A program made the position numbers and the translations under genes. A DNA stretch of 52,315 bases from Pseudomonadota bacterium (GTDB lineage Bacteria > Pseudomonadota > Gammaproteobacteria > Steroidobacterales > Steroidobacteraceae), in assembly GCA_021792555.1 (NCBI GenBank), contig JAJYUL010000024.1:1-52315 (forward strand), given 5' to 3'. Under the pieces are notes generated by a model. That model had not been told where the DNA came from, made no database searches, and was given only the letters and a program-made list of their open reading frames with translations. This document shows positions 44,127 to 52,058 of this stretch, piece by piece (the first letter of the stretch is position 1; every line of letters begins with the position of its first letter).

Positions 44127-44717
44127 ATGGCGGCAATCCGGCTGATCATCGCGATCATGCTGTTCGCCCTGATCGCGGCGGTGCCGGCCGTCGCTGGGCG
44201 GGTGCCGATGCCGAAGATACCGCCGGCGAAAGGTGCTCATTGCGTCCGCCCGACGGAGTGGATGCGCAGGAACCACATGAAGCTCCTGATGCAGCTGCGT
44301 TACGAGGCGGTGCACGAGGGCATTCGCCACAAGCGCGAGTCGCTGCCCGGGTGCATCGCCTGCCACGTGTCGCGGCTGGCAGATGGAAAGTACCCCTCGG
44401 TGAAGAGCCGGAAGTTCTTCTGCAATGCATGCCATCAGTACGTCGGGACGCGCATCGACTGCTTTTCCTGCCACACCAACCGGCCGGACGCCGCGTACGA
44501 GGTCGCAGATGGGGTCGGGAAATCGTCGGGTGTGGAGCCCGAAGGCGGGCGCAGCGGCACTGGGGGGTGGGCGCGGGCGGTTGCGATTGTGGCCTCCGGT
44601 GCCGGATCGGGGTCCTCCGGAAGGGTGGGTGCCGATGGGGCGAAGCGGACGAAGGAGCAGCGAGCCGTCACTCGCGGGGGGCAGCTATTAACCCGGCGTC
44701 TAACTACTGGACAATAA
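44127..44717 (+). CDS. dsrJ: DsrJ, triple-haem cytochrome c, 3' end altered by IS insertion
   Basis: 196 residues. N-terminal membrane anchor (residues 4-23), Cys39 in HCVRPTEWMRRNHM (the unusual haem-ligand cysteine), and three CxxCH sites: CIACH, CNACH, CFSCH. It is the periplasmic subunit of DsrMKJOP. After the third haem an unusually long Gly/Ser/Ala-rich tail of about 80 residues follows. The last ten residues (from LTRRLTTGQ) come from the IS630 element; without it the frame would read QLRGRP and stop at the dsrO start. ATG at 44127 is used; GTG at 44121 touches the dsrL stop. Confidence 0.9.
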   Translation: MAAIRLIIAIMLFALIAAVPAVAGRVPMPKIPPAKGAHCVRPTEWMRRNHMKLLMQLRYEAVHEGIRHKRESLPGCIACHVSRLADGKYPSVKSRKFFCNACHQYVGTRIDCFSCHTNRPDAAYEVADGVGKSSGVEPEGGRSGTGGWARAVAIVASGAGSGSSGRVGADGAKRTKEQRAVTRGGQLLTRRLTTGQ

Positions 44718-45804
44718 GACGATATGATGCGATGATGCGGAATGCCGAACAAACCTGATCGTCGAAGCGCAAGTACGGATGTCCGCCTGGAGTTGCGTCG
44801 GCAGATGCTGATGCTGCGCGAGCAGGGCAAGACGCACGTGGAGATCGCACAGATCACCGGCTACACCCGCTCGTACGTGTCGACGATGCTCAAGCGCCTG
44901 GAGGGGACTCCGCAGATGCTGGAAGGTATGTCGCGTGGCGGGCGGCCGCAGGGCAGCCTTCGAGCGCTGTCGGCGAAGGAAGAGCGTCGGGCGCAGCAGT
45001 TGATTTGCGGCAAATGCCCCGATCAGCTGTCGTTGCCGTTCGCGCTGTGGACGCGTGGAGCGATTCGCGAGCTGATCCGGCGGGAGTTCGGCATCCGGCT
45101 ATCGATCCGGGGAGTCGGAGAGTACGTGGCGCGGTGGGGCTACACCCCGCAGAAGGCGGCACGGCGAGCGTACGAGCGCGATGATGCGGCGGTGAAGGAC
45201 TGGCTGTCGATCGAGTATCCGAAGATCAAGGCGCGCGCAAAGCGGGAAAACGCCGAGATCAGCTGGGGGGATGAGACCGGGGTTCGTTCGGACGAGAGTC
45301 GTCATCGCGGCTACGCCCCACCTGGGCAGACGCCGATTGTGAAGATCCCCGCCCGTCGCAAGAGCCTCTCGATGATCGCGGCGGTGACGAACCAGGGGAA
45401 GGTTCGGTTCATGATCTACCCGGGGGGTCTGAGCCCAGAGCGCTTGATCGTGTTCATGCAAAGGCTGATCAAGGACGCCCCTCGCAAGGTGTTTCTCATC
45501 CTCGACAATCTGAACGTTCACAAGGCGAAGGTGGTGCGCGAGTGGCTTGCAGAGCATGCCGAACGAATCGAGGTGTTCTATCTGCCCCCATACTCCCCGG
45601 AGTTGAATCCGTCCGAATACTTCAACGGCGACCTGAAGGGTGAGATTCAGCGTGGCGTCCCGCCGAAGGACGTGGCGGACCTGAAGCGAACGATGTTGAG
45701 CACTTCGCGCCGCATCCAGAAATCACCGAGGCGCGTACGTGCTTACTTCAAACATCGCCACATCAGATATGCTGCGTAAGTCCACTGCAATCACGCCGGG
45801 TTAA
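44688..45804 (+). mobile_element. IS630-family insertion sequence, complete
   Basis: 1117 bases bounded by exact 12-bp inverted repeats, TTAACCCGGCGT (44688-44699) and ACGCCGGGTTAA (45793-45804), flanked by TA on both sides (44686-44687 and 45805-45806), the TA target duplication of IS630/Tc1-type elements. It carries one intact transposase gene, so it looks recent and probably active. It lies in the last codons of dsrJ. Confidence 0.93.
44742..45779 (+). CDS. IS630-family transposase
   Basis: 345 residues, intact. N-terminal helix-turn-helix (LREQGKTHVEIAQITGYTRS), then the DDE domain: ISWGDETGVR (first Asp), FLILDNLNVHKA (second Asp), YSPELNPSEYFNGDLK (Glu). It moves the element by cut-and-paste at TA sites. 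It is transcribed in the direction of the dsr operon, so read-through to dsrO may be kept. Confidence 0.95.
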   Translation: MPNKPDRRSASTDVRLELRRQMLMLREQGKTHVEIAQITGYTRSYVSTMLKRLEGTPQMLEGMSRGGRPQGSLRALSAKEERRAQQLICGKCPDQLSLPFALWTRGAIRELIRREFGIRLSIRGVGEYVARWGYTPQKAARRAYERDDAAVKDWLSIEYPKIKARAKRENAEISWGDETGVRSDESRHRGYAPPGQTPIVKIPARRKSLSMIAAVTNQGKVRFMIYPGGLSPERLIVFMQRLIKDAPRKVFLILDNLNVHKAKVVREWLAEHAERIEVFYLPPYSPELNPSEYFNGDLKGEIQRGVPPKDVADLKRTMLSTSRRIQKSPRRVRAYFKHRHIRYAA

Positions 45805-45817
45805 TAAGGGGGCGGCC

Positions 45818-46630
45818 TTGAACCCGCTCAAGCCGCGCTCTCGTCGGCGCGTGGCGCCGGAAGGCCCGGGTGACGGGATGCGCGACAGTGCCTTGCCGCA
45901 GGTCGCTTGCGACCAGGACCGTCGTCGCGTTCTCGGCATCGCCGGGGCGGTCGCTCTTGCGCTCGCTCCGGGGCTGAGCCTCATCGCCTATGCGCAGAGC
46001 GGTTCGCCGGCGGGGGCCGCCGCGAGCGCAAGGACGCGCTGGGGCTTGCTGATCGACACTGCGAAGTGCACGCCGTCCTGCACTGCCTGTGTCACGGCGT
46101 GCTCATCGTATAACGGTTGGAAGAACGAGGGGCGGCCTACTGACCCGCAATGGATCCGCAAGGTGCAGGTGTCCGATCCGAGCACGGGATTCTCGCGCTC
46201 GGTGCCGGTGATGTGCCAGCACTGCGCGAATGCGCCCTGCGTTGAGGTCTGCCCGACCGGGGCGTCTTTCAAGCGCGCCGACGGCATCGTGCTTGTCGAT
46301 CGGCACATCTGCATCGGCTGCCGCTACTGCATGATGGCCTGTCCGTACAAAGCGCGCTCCTTCGTCAGCGAGAATCTCTCCGACCAGAAACCATGGGCGC
46401 CTCGGGGGAAAGGCACGGTGGAAGGGTGCACGCTGTGCGTGCCGCGGGTCGATGCTGGGAAGGTGCCCGCCTGCGTCGAAGCGTGCGCGCGCGAAGGCAA
46501 CGGTGCGATGACCTTCGGCGATCTGAACGACCCTGCGAGCCCGATCCGCCGCGCCCTGGCGCAGCATCCCGCAGTGCAGTTGCGCGCCGATCTGCTGCTC
46601 GACACCGGTGTGCGTTATGAGGGACTCTAA
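45818..46630 (+). CDS. dsrO: DsrO, periplasmic iron-sulfur protein
   Basis: 270 residues. A Tat signal (DRRRVLGIAGAVALAL) leads to a periplasmic protein with several ferredoxin motifs: CTPSCTACVTAC, CQHCANAPCVEVCP, CIGCRYCMMACP and CTLCVPR. It transfers electrons between DsrJ and DsrP. TTG at 45818 is taken as the start because, with the IS removed, TTGA would overlap the dsrJ stop; ATG at 45878 is possible and keeps the signal. Confidence 0.92.
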   Translation: MNPLKPRSRRRVAPEGPGDGMRDSALPQVACDQDRRRVLGIAGAVALALAPGLSLIAYAQSGSPAGAAASARTRWGLLIDTAKCTPSCTACVTACSSYNGWKNEGRPTDPQWIRKVQVSDPSTGFSRSVPVMCQHCANAPCVEVCPTGASFKRADGIVLVDRHICIGCRYCMMACPYKARSFVSENLSDQKPWAPRGKGTVEGCTLCVPRVDAGKVPACVEACAREGNGAMTFGDLNDPASPIRRALAQHPAVQLRADLLLDTGVRYEGL

Positions 46631-46633
46631 AAG

Positions 46634-47872
46634 ATGAGCGTCGTCCATTACCGCGAGATCGCGGGGCGCAGCCCGGGGTACTGGGGGCTGGTGGCTCTGC
46701 TCACTGCGTTCGTGGCGGCGGGACTGACGGCGGCCTGGTTCATGGAGCACATCGGGCACATCATCACCGGCATGACCAACCAGGTGGTCTGGGGCATGCC
46801 GCACGTGTTCGCGGTTTTTCTGATCGTGGCGGCCTCGGGGGCACTCAACGTCGCCTCCATTGCCTCGGTCTTCGGCAAGGTGGCGTACAAACCCCTGGCG
46901 CGCCTGTCCGGGCTGCTGGCCGTCGCGCTGCTGATCGGCGGGCTCTCCATCCTGGTGCTGGATTTGGGCCGACCAGACCGGCTCGTCGTCGCCATGACGC
47001 ATTACAACTTCCGATCCATTTTCGCCTGGAACATCTTCCTCTACACCGGATTCGTGGCCGTCACCGGGTTCTATCTGTGGGTGATGATGGAGCGGCGCTT
47101 GAACCGATATACCCGCATGGTCGGCACGGCCGCCTTCCTGTGGCGGTTGATCCTCACCACGGGCACCGGCTCGATCTTCGGCTTCCTGGTGGCGCGCGCG
47201 CCTTATGACGAGGCAATCATGGCCCCGATGTTCATCGTCATGTCATTCTCCTTCGGGCTCGCGATCTTCCTACTGGTGCTCATGGCGGCGTGCAAGGGCA
47301 CGGGCCGGCCGCTCGGCGACGTCACTCTGATGCGGCTTAAGAATCTCCTGGGCGTGTTCGCTGCGGGCGTGCTGTATTTCCTGCTCGCCTTCCACATCAC
47401 CAAACTCTACGAGGCCGAGTTTCGCGGCGCCGAGGCCTTTCTCCTGCTGAACGGCGGCATCTACACCTTCCTATTCTGGTTCGGGGCGGTGTTCCTCGGC
47501 GGCGTGCTGCCGATGCTGCTGTTCTGGCTGCCGCAGACGCGCCGGTCGCGCGCTGCGGTCGGTTGGGGATCGGCGTCGGTGGTCGTGGGCGGGCTCGCGC
47601 TCATGTACGACATCATTATCGGCGGACAGGCTTGGCCGCTGTCGATTTTTCCCGGAATGCACGTCTCCAGCTCCTTCTACGACGGCGTGGTGAATTTCTA
47701 CGCCCCAAGCCTTCCGGAGTGCGCGCTCGGCCTCGGTGGCTGCGCGCTCGCTATGCTCCTCATTTTGCTCGCACTGCGACTTCTGCCGTTCCTGCCGGAG
47801 AGCGTCCTCGACGATTCCGGCGAATCGCACAGCGCCGTCGCCGGGACCTCGACGGCGCCGGGAGCGGCCTGA
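46634..47872 (+). CDS. dsrP: DsrP, NrfD-like membrane subunit
   Basis: 412 residues with about ten membrane helices of the NrfD/PsrC type, for example GLVALLTAFVAAGLTAAW at the start and the LDLGRPDRL loop. It carries quinone-linked electrons in DsrMKJOP without haem-binding histidine pairs. ATG at 46634 is three bases after the dsrO stop. Confidence 0.95.
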   Translation: MSVVHYREIAGRSPGYWGLVALLTAFVAAGLTAAWFMEHIGHIITGMTNQVVWGMPHVFAVFLIVAASGALNVASIASVFGKVAYKPLARLSGLLAVALLIGGLSILVLDLGRPDRLVVAMTHYNFRSIFAWNIFLYTGFVAVTGFYLWVMMERRLNRYTRMVGTAAFLWRLILTTGTGSIFGFLVARAPYDEAIMAPMFIVMSFSFGLAIFLLVLMAACKGTGRPLGDVTLMRLKNLLGVFAAGVLYFLLAFHITKLYEAEFRGAEAFLLLNGGIYTFLFWFGAVFLGGVLPMLLFWLPQTRRSRAAVGWGSASVVVGGLALMYDIIIGGQAWPLSIFPGMHVSSSFYDGVVNFYAPSLPECALGLGGCALAMLLILLALRLLPFLPESVLDDSGESHSAVAGTSTAPGAA

Positions 47873-47888
47873 GGGAGAATCCCGGATC

Positions 47889-49283
47889 ATGCCCCATGTG
47901 ATGATCTCCGCCGTCTGCAAGTCCTCGGGCAAGACGACAGTCAGCCTGGGCCTGTGCCGTGCGTTGTCGGGGCGCGGCGTGAGCGTGCAGCCGTTCAAGA
48001 AGGGCCCTGATTACATCGATCCGATGTGGCTCACCGAAGCGGCCGGCCGGCCATGCTACAACCTCGATTTCCGCACCATGGCCCCGCAGGAAATCAGGGC
48101 GCGATTCGCCCGCCACGCGCAGGCAGCCGACATCGCTCTGGTGGAAGGCAACAAGGGCCTGCATGACGGGATGGATCTGCATGGCAGCGACAGCAATGCC
48201 GCGCTGGCGCGAGTGCTCGGCGCGCCGGTGGTGCTGGTGATCGACACACAAGGCATGGCGCGTGGAATTGCGCCGCTGATTCTCGGCTATCAGGCCTTCG
48301 CCCCCGATGTGCATATCGCCGGCGTGATCCTCAACAAAGTGGCCGGCGCACGCCACGAGGGAAAGCTGCGCGCGGCGATCGAGCATTACACAGCCGTTCG
48401 AGTGATCGGCTCGATCGGGCTCGACGCGTCGCTTGCCATCACCGAGCGTCACCTGGGGCTGATCCCGACCTGCGAGTCAGGCGCAGCGGAGCAGACGATC
48501 GCGCGCATTGCGGCAGCCGTGGGCGCCTCGGTGGATCTGGGTGCGCTGATGAAAATCGCCGCGACCGCGCAGTCGCTGCCGCAGGTGTCAGGACCTGTGG
48601 GCGTTCCCGGCCGTGGTTTGGACGTGCGTATCGGGATAGCGCGCGATGCAGCCTTCGGCTTCTACTACGCCTCTGACCTCGAGGCGTTTCACGAGGCGGG
48701 AGCTGAGCTGGTGCCGTTCGATACGCTGCGCGATCCGCACCTCCCGCCGGTCGATGGCCTGTTCATCGGCGGCGGCTTTCCGGAGACGCACCTAGATGCA
48801 CTCAAGGCCAACGTCAGCTTGCGCCGCGATCTGCGGACTGCGATTGAGGCCGGGCTTCCGGTTTATGCAGAATGCGGCGGTCTGATGTATCTTGCCCGCA
48901 GCATCAGCTGGCAGGGCCGGCGTGTCGAGATGGTCGGCGCGATCCCCGCCGACGTCGTGATGAGCCAGCGGCCGGCGGGCCACGGCTATGTCCGTCTGCG
49001 TGAGACGGGCCAGGGGCTCTGGCCGGATGCCCGGGCGGAATTTGACGCACACGAGTTTCATTATTCGACATTGACAAATGTCAGCGCGGAGCTGGGTTAC
49101 GCCTATGAGGTTCTGCGTGGCGTCGGGATCGATGGCCGCCGGGACGGTATCATCTACCGCAACGTGCTCGCGAGCTATGCGCATCTGCACGCCTGCGAAG
49201 CCAATTCCTGGCCTCGGCGTTTCGTGAGCTTCGTGCGCCGCTGGGCAAATAGTGCGCCGATGCGCGCTGCCGCCAACGCATGA
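47889..49283 (+). CDS. dsrN: DsrN, siroheme amidating cobyrinate-synthase-like protein
   Basis: 464 residues. ATP-binding SAVCKSSGKTTVSLGL and KKGPDYIDPMW at the N-terminus, and a C-terminal GATase domain with VYAECGGLMYL holding the nucleophile Cys and an EFHYSTL segment. It resembles CbiA/CobB and is thought to convert siroheme to the amide form used by DsrAB. Unlike the GATase-like gene at 17848, its cysteine is intact. It follows dsrP by 16 bases and ends the dsr structural genes. Confidence 0.94.
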   Translation: MPHVMISAVCKSSGKTTVSLGLCRALSGRGVSVQPFKKGPDYIDPMWLTEAAGRPCYNLDFRTMAPQEIRARFARHAQAADIALVEGNKGLHDGMDLHGSDSNAALARVLGAPVVLVIDTQGMARGIAPLILGYQAFAPDVHIAGVILNKVAGARHEGKLRAAIEHYTAVRVIGSIGLDASLAITERHLGLIPTCESGAAEQTIARIAAAVGASVDLGALMKIAATAQSLPQVSGPVGVPGRGLDVRIGIARDAAFGFYYASDLEAFHEAGAELVPFDTLRDPHLPPVDGLFIGGGFPETHLDALKANVSLRRDLRTAIEAGLPVYAECGGLMYLARSISWQGRRVEMVGAIPADVVMSQRPAGHGYVRLRETGQGLWPDARAEFDAHEFHYSTLTNVSAELGYAYEVLRGVGIDGRRDGIIYRNVLASYAHLHACEANSWPRRFVSFVRRWANSAPMRAAANA

Positions 49284-49320
49284 TCGCGTAGGACTTTTGC
49301 GCACTTGCGGCGCGCGGGGA

Positions 49321-49341
49321 ATTAGTTTAGCGTTTTCTAAT
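49321..49341. promoter_or_regulatory. AT-rich inverted repeat before the sensor kinase
   Basis: ATTAG (49321-49325) and CTAAT (49337-49341) flank eleven bases in the 144-base gap between dsrN and the kinase gene. It is the only AT-rich patch there and probably holds the kinase promoter; a regulator site is possible but short. Confidence 0.35.
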
Positions 49342-49427
49342 AGGCTTTTACCCGGTACCGTGCCACGCGGCCTGTGTGTCTGCCCGAGTGGGCGGCGCGT
49401 GGGGGCGCCGAAGGGGGCCATTAGAGC

Positions 49428-51059
49428 ATGAGTGTGATCGGGCACACGCAGCGTTCAGCCGCGCGGGGTGAGGCGGCCGAGGTGCCCTCTGATGACGGGC
49501 GTCTCATTCGGCTTGATTGGAACAGCAGCAGGCTCGGTTTGCCGCTGCAGCTGGGTGCGCTGGCACTTCTCGGCGCACTGGTGCTGCTGTCCGATGCCGA
49601 GCCCGCCTGGCGCATGCCGCTGTCCGTGCTGGCCTTCGCTCTGACCGCCGCCTCGGCCGCACTGGCGCTTCTCGTGCGGCGGCAGACCCGCCGCGAGCTT
49701 CTGCAGCCGCTGGCGCATTTGCGCCTTTGGGCGGCGCGCGTGCGCGGTGGCAACCTCGCAGAGCGCATTCCGCAACCCCAGTCTCGCGCGTTTGGAAGCC
49801 TGGCGCAGGATCTGAATGCTCTCGGCGAGATGGTCTGCGGCCTGTCAGCGGAGATGGAAGCGAAGGTACAGAAGGCCACGCACCGCATCGCCCAGAAGAC
49901 CCGCTCTCTGGAGATTCTCTGCGACGTGGCGGCAACGATCAACACCGCGCGTGATCTTGACCAGCTGCTGAGGAAATTCCTCGAAATCATCAGCGAAGTG
50001 GTCGAGGCCCGCTGCGGCCTGGTCAGACTCCTGACCCAGGACGGGCAGCTGCGCCTCGTCGCCAGCGAAGGAATTGATGAGGAGATCGTGGGCCGAGAGC
50101 GCCTGGTGCCGGTTGGGCAGTGCCTGTGCGGCAGAGCCGTTTCCGGGCGCTCAGTGCAATCCCATGGCGCGGAGGCTTGCCGCTGCGTACTCGGTCGGCC
50201 GGTCGTGGCCTGCGACGAGCGCATGGAAATGGTGGCCGTGCCGTTGACCTACCGCGGACGGGTGCTCGGCATTTACAACCTGTTTCTGGAGCGGCCGCTG
50301 CCGTTTCCGCGGGAAGATCTGAACGATCTGCTCAGGAATATTGGGCGCCACCTCGGCATGGCGATCGAGAAGGCGCGCCTCGATGAGGAGGCCAAACGGC
50401 TCAGCGTGGTGGAGGAGCGTACCCTGCTCGCGCACGAGCTGCACGATTCCCTCGCTCAGACTCTGAGCAGCCTGCGCTTCCAGGTGCGCACCTTGGACGA
50501 CGCTCTGCAGGCAGGCGATCAGCCCGCAGTCCGGAGCAATCTCAGCCGCATCTCCAACAGCCTGGATGAGGCAAATCGGGAGTTGCGTGAGCTGCTGGTG
50601 CAGTTCAGGGCTCCGATGGAACGCAGCGGCCTGGTCACGGCGATTGAGAAAGTCGTGGAAGGCTTTGCCCAGGACAGCGGCGTCGATATTTTCCTTCAGC
50701 AGGAGTGGCACGATGCCCGGCTGCCTGCACATCTCGAGATGCAGGTGTTGCGGATCGTTCAGGAGGCTTTGGCGAATGTGCGCCGGCATGGCCAGGCCCG
50801 CCACGTGCGTGTCATTCTGCGCGATGAGGAGTCTGAGAATACCGCTTGGGTACTGATTGAAGATGACGGCGTCGGCTTCAGGCAGAGCGATATCGAGGAG
50901 CGTCCCGGGGAGCATCTCGGCCTGTCGATCATGCAGGACCGGGCTCGCCGTCTCGGCGGGACACTCCGCGTGGAGAGCGAAGTGGGGGAGGGTACACGCG
51001 TGATCCTAGCATTCCCCTTGCCCGGCGAGATCCGACTGCCTGCGCAGGCGGCTGGGTAG
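49428..51059 (+). CDS. NarX-like sensor histidine kinase with cysteine-rich GAF domain
   Basis: 543 residues. Two membrane helices (about 35-52 and 60-82) with almost no periplasmic loop, HAMP (to about 145), a GAF domain (about 165-315), then HisKA_3 with AHELHDSLAQTL and an HATPase domain (EALANVRRHG, EDDGVGF, GLSIMQDRARRLGGT). The GAF domain has a QCLCGRA, ACRC and ACDERM series of cysteines, suited to a redox, iron-sulfur or persulfide sensor. Since there is no periplasmic sensor, it should read a cytoplasmic signal. Placed right after dsrN with its regulator, it is a candidate dsr control system. Confidence 0.92.
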   Translation: MSVIGHTQRSAARGEAAEVPSDDGRLIRLDWNSSRLGLPLQLGALALLGALVLLSDAEPAWRMPLSVLAFALTAASAALALLVRRQTRRELLQPLAHLRLWAARVRGGNLAERIPQPQSRAFGSLAQDLNALGEMVCGLSAEMEAKVQKATHRIAQKTRSLEILCDVAATINTARDLDQLLRKFLEIISEVVEARCGLVRLLTQDGQLRLVASEGIDEEIVGRERLVPVGQCLCGRAVSGRSVQSHGAEACRCVLGRPVVACDERMEMVAVPLTYRGRVLGIYNLFLERPLPFPREDLNDLLRNIGRHLGMAIEKARLDEEAKRLSVVEERTLLAHELHDSLAQTLSSLRFQVRTLDDALQAGDQPAVRSNLSRISNSLDEANRELRELLVQFRAPMERSGLVTAIEKVVEGFAQDSGVDIFLQQEWHDARLPAHLEMQVLRIVQEALANVRRHGQARHVRVILRDEESENTAWVLIEDDGVGFRQSDIEERPGEHLGLSIMQDRARRLGGTLRVESEVGEGTRVILAFPLPGEIRLPAQAAG

Positions 51060-51066
51060 AGCGACC

Positions 51067-51738
51067 ATGCACGTTCTCATCATCGACGATCACACGCTGT
51101 TCCGGGCCGGGTTGAAGGGTCTTTTGGAGAGGCGGGGAATTGCAGTCAGCGTCATCGGCAACGGCGAGGATGGCGTGCGCCTGGCCGCACAGATCCAGCC
51201 CGACGTCGTGCTGCTCGATCTGCGCATGCCTGGAATGAACGGCCTGCAGGTGCTTCAGCGCTTGCGCGAGGACGGTCTCGGCCGGCCGGTGGTGATGCTC
51301 ACCACCAGCGATGATGAGCGCGATCTGGTCGGCTCCCTGCGTTGCGGCGCGCAGGGCTACTTCCTGAAGGACATGGACCCTGATGCGCTGGTGCAAGCGC
51401 TCCATGAGGTTCTTCAGGGCAAGACCGTCGTCACTCCGGAGCTCACGACGGTTCTTGCGGAGGTGGTGCAGCGTGGCGAGACGAATGCCGAGACGCCGCA
51501 CGCGCTGTTCGAGGGGTTGACCCCGCGGGAACTTGAAATCTTGCGCCATCTGGCCGAAGGCGAAAGCAATAAAATCATTGCACGCTGTCTAGGCATTTGC
51601 GATGGAACGGTCAAATTGCATGTAAAGGCGATCCTGCGCAAGCTGGGCCTTTCTTCGCGCGTCGAGGCGGCCGTGTTCGCGGCGCAGCGGGGCCTTGGTG
51701 GCAAGCCTTGCGCCCCCGCAAAGCTGTCGAGCATTTGA
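51067..51738 (+). CDS. NarL-type response regulator
   Basis: 223 residues. Receiver domain with IIDDHTLFR, phosphoacceptor Asp51 in VVLLDLRMPGMNG, TTSDDE and a Lys in YFLKDMDP; C-terminal LuxR-type HTH from GLTPRELEIL to VKLHVKAILRKLGL. It starts seven bases after the kinase stop, so they are one unit. Targets unknown; the motif shared before cysG and dsrA is one candidate. Confidence 0.95.
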   Translation: MHVLIIDDHTLFRAGLKGLLERRGIAVSVIGNGEDGVRLAAQIQPDVVLLDLRMPGMNGLQVLQRLREDGLGRPVVMLTTSDDERDLVGSLRCGAQGYFLKDMDPDALVQALHEVLQGKTVVTPELTTVLAEVVQRGETNAETPHALFEGLTPRELEILRHLAEGESNKIIARCLGICDGTVKLHVKAILRKLGLSSRVEAAVFAAQRGLGGKPCAPAKLSSI

Positions 51739-51872
51739 GCGGCAAGTGAAGCGCTGCCGAGCGCGGAGTGCGCGAGATCACCGGCTATAGAATCCCCGTG
51801 GCCCCTCACTACATCCGGCTTGGCAAGTGGGTCGAGGCTGGTGTAGCATGCACACCCTTCGCGGTGCAATAT

Positions 51873-51891
51873 GTCATTGAATTTCAATGAC
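51873..51891. repeat. perfect 8-bp inverted repeat before tRNA-Cys
   Basis: GTCATTGA and TCAATGAC around ATT, about 135 bases downstream of the regulator stop and 94 before the tRNA. It can be an operator or a weak hairpin terminator; no T-tract follows. The 246 bases between the regulator and the tRNA hold no gene. Confidence 0.4.
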
Positions 51892-51984
51892 TTAGACAAC
51901 GATTCTGTGCCCCGAATATAGATGCCGAGTCTTCGACGGCATCGGAGCGAGACCCGGTGTCCACCCCGGGAGACATTCGCGCAA

Positions 51985-52058
51985 GGCTAGGTGGCAGAGT
52001 GGTCATGCAGCGGCCTGCAAAGCCGTCTACGCCGGTTCGATTCCGACCCTAGCCTCCA
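51985..52058 (+). tRNA. tRNA-Cys (anticodon GCA)
   Basis: Acceptor stem GGCTAGG pairs with CCTAGCC (52048-52054), followed by T and encoded CCA. The anticodon arm GCGGC-CTGCAAA-GCCGT gives anticodon GCA. The T arm has the GGTTCGATTCC core. 74 bases including CCA. It stands near the sulfur genes but this is probably chance. Confidence 0.95.
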
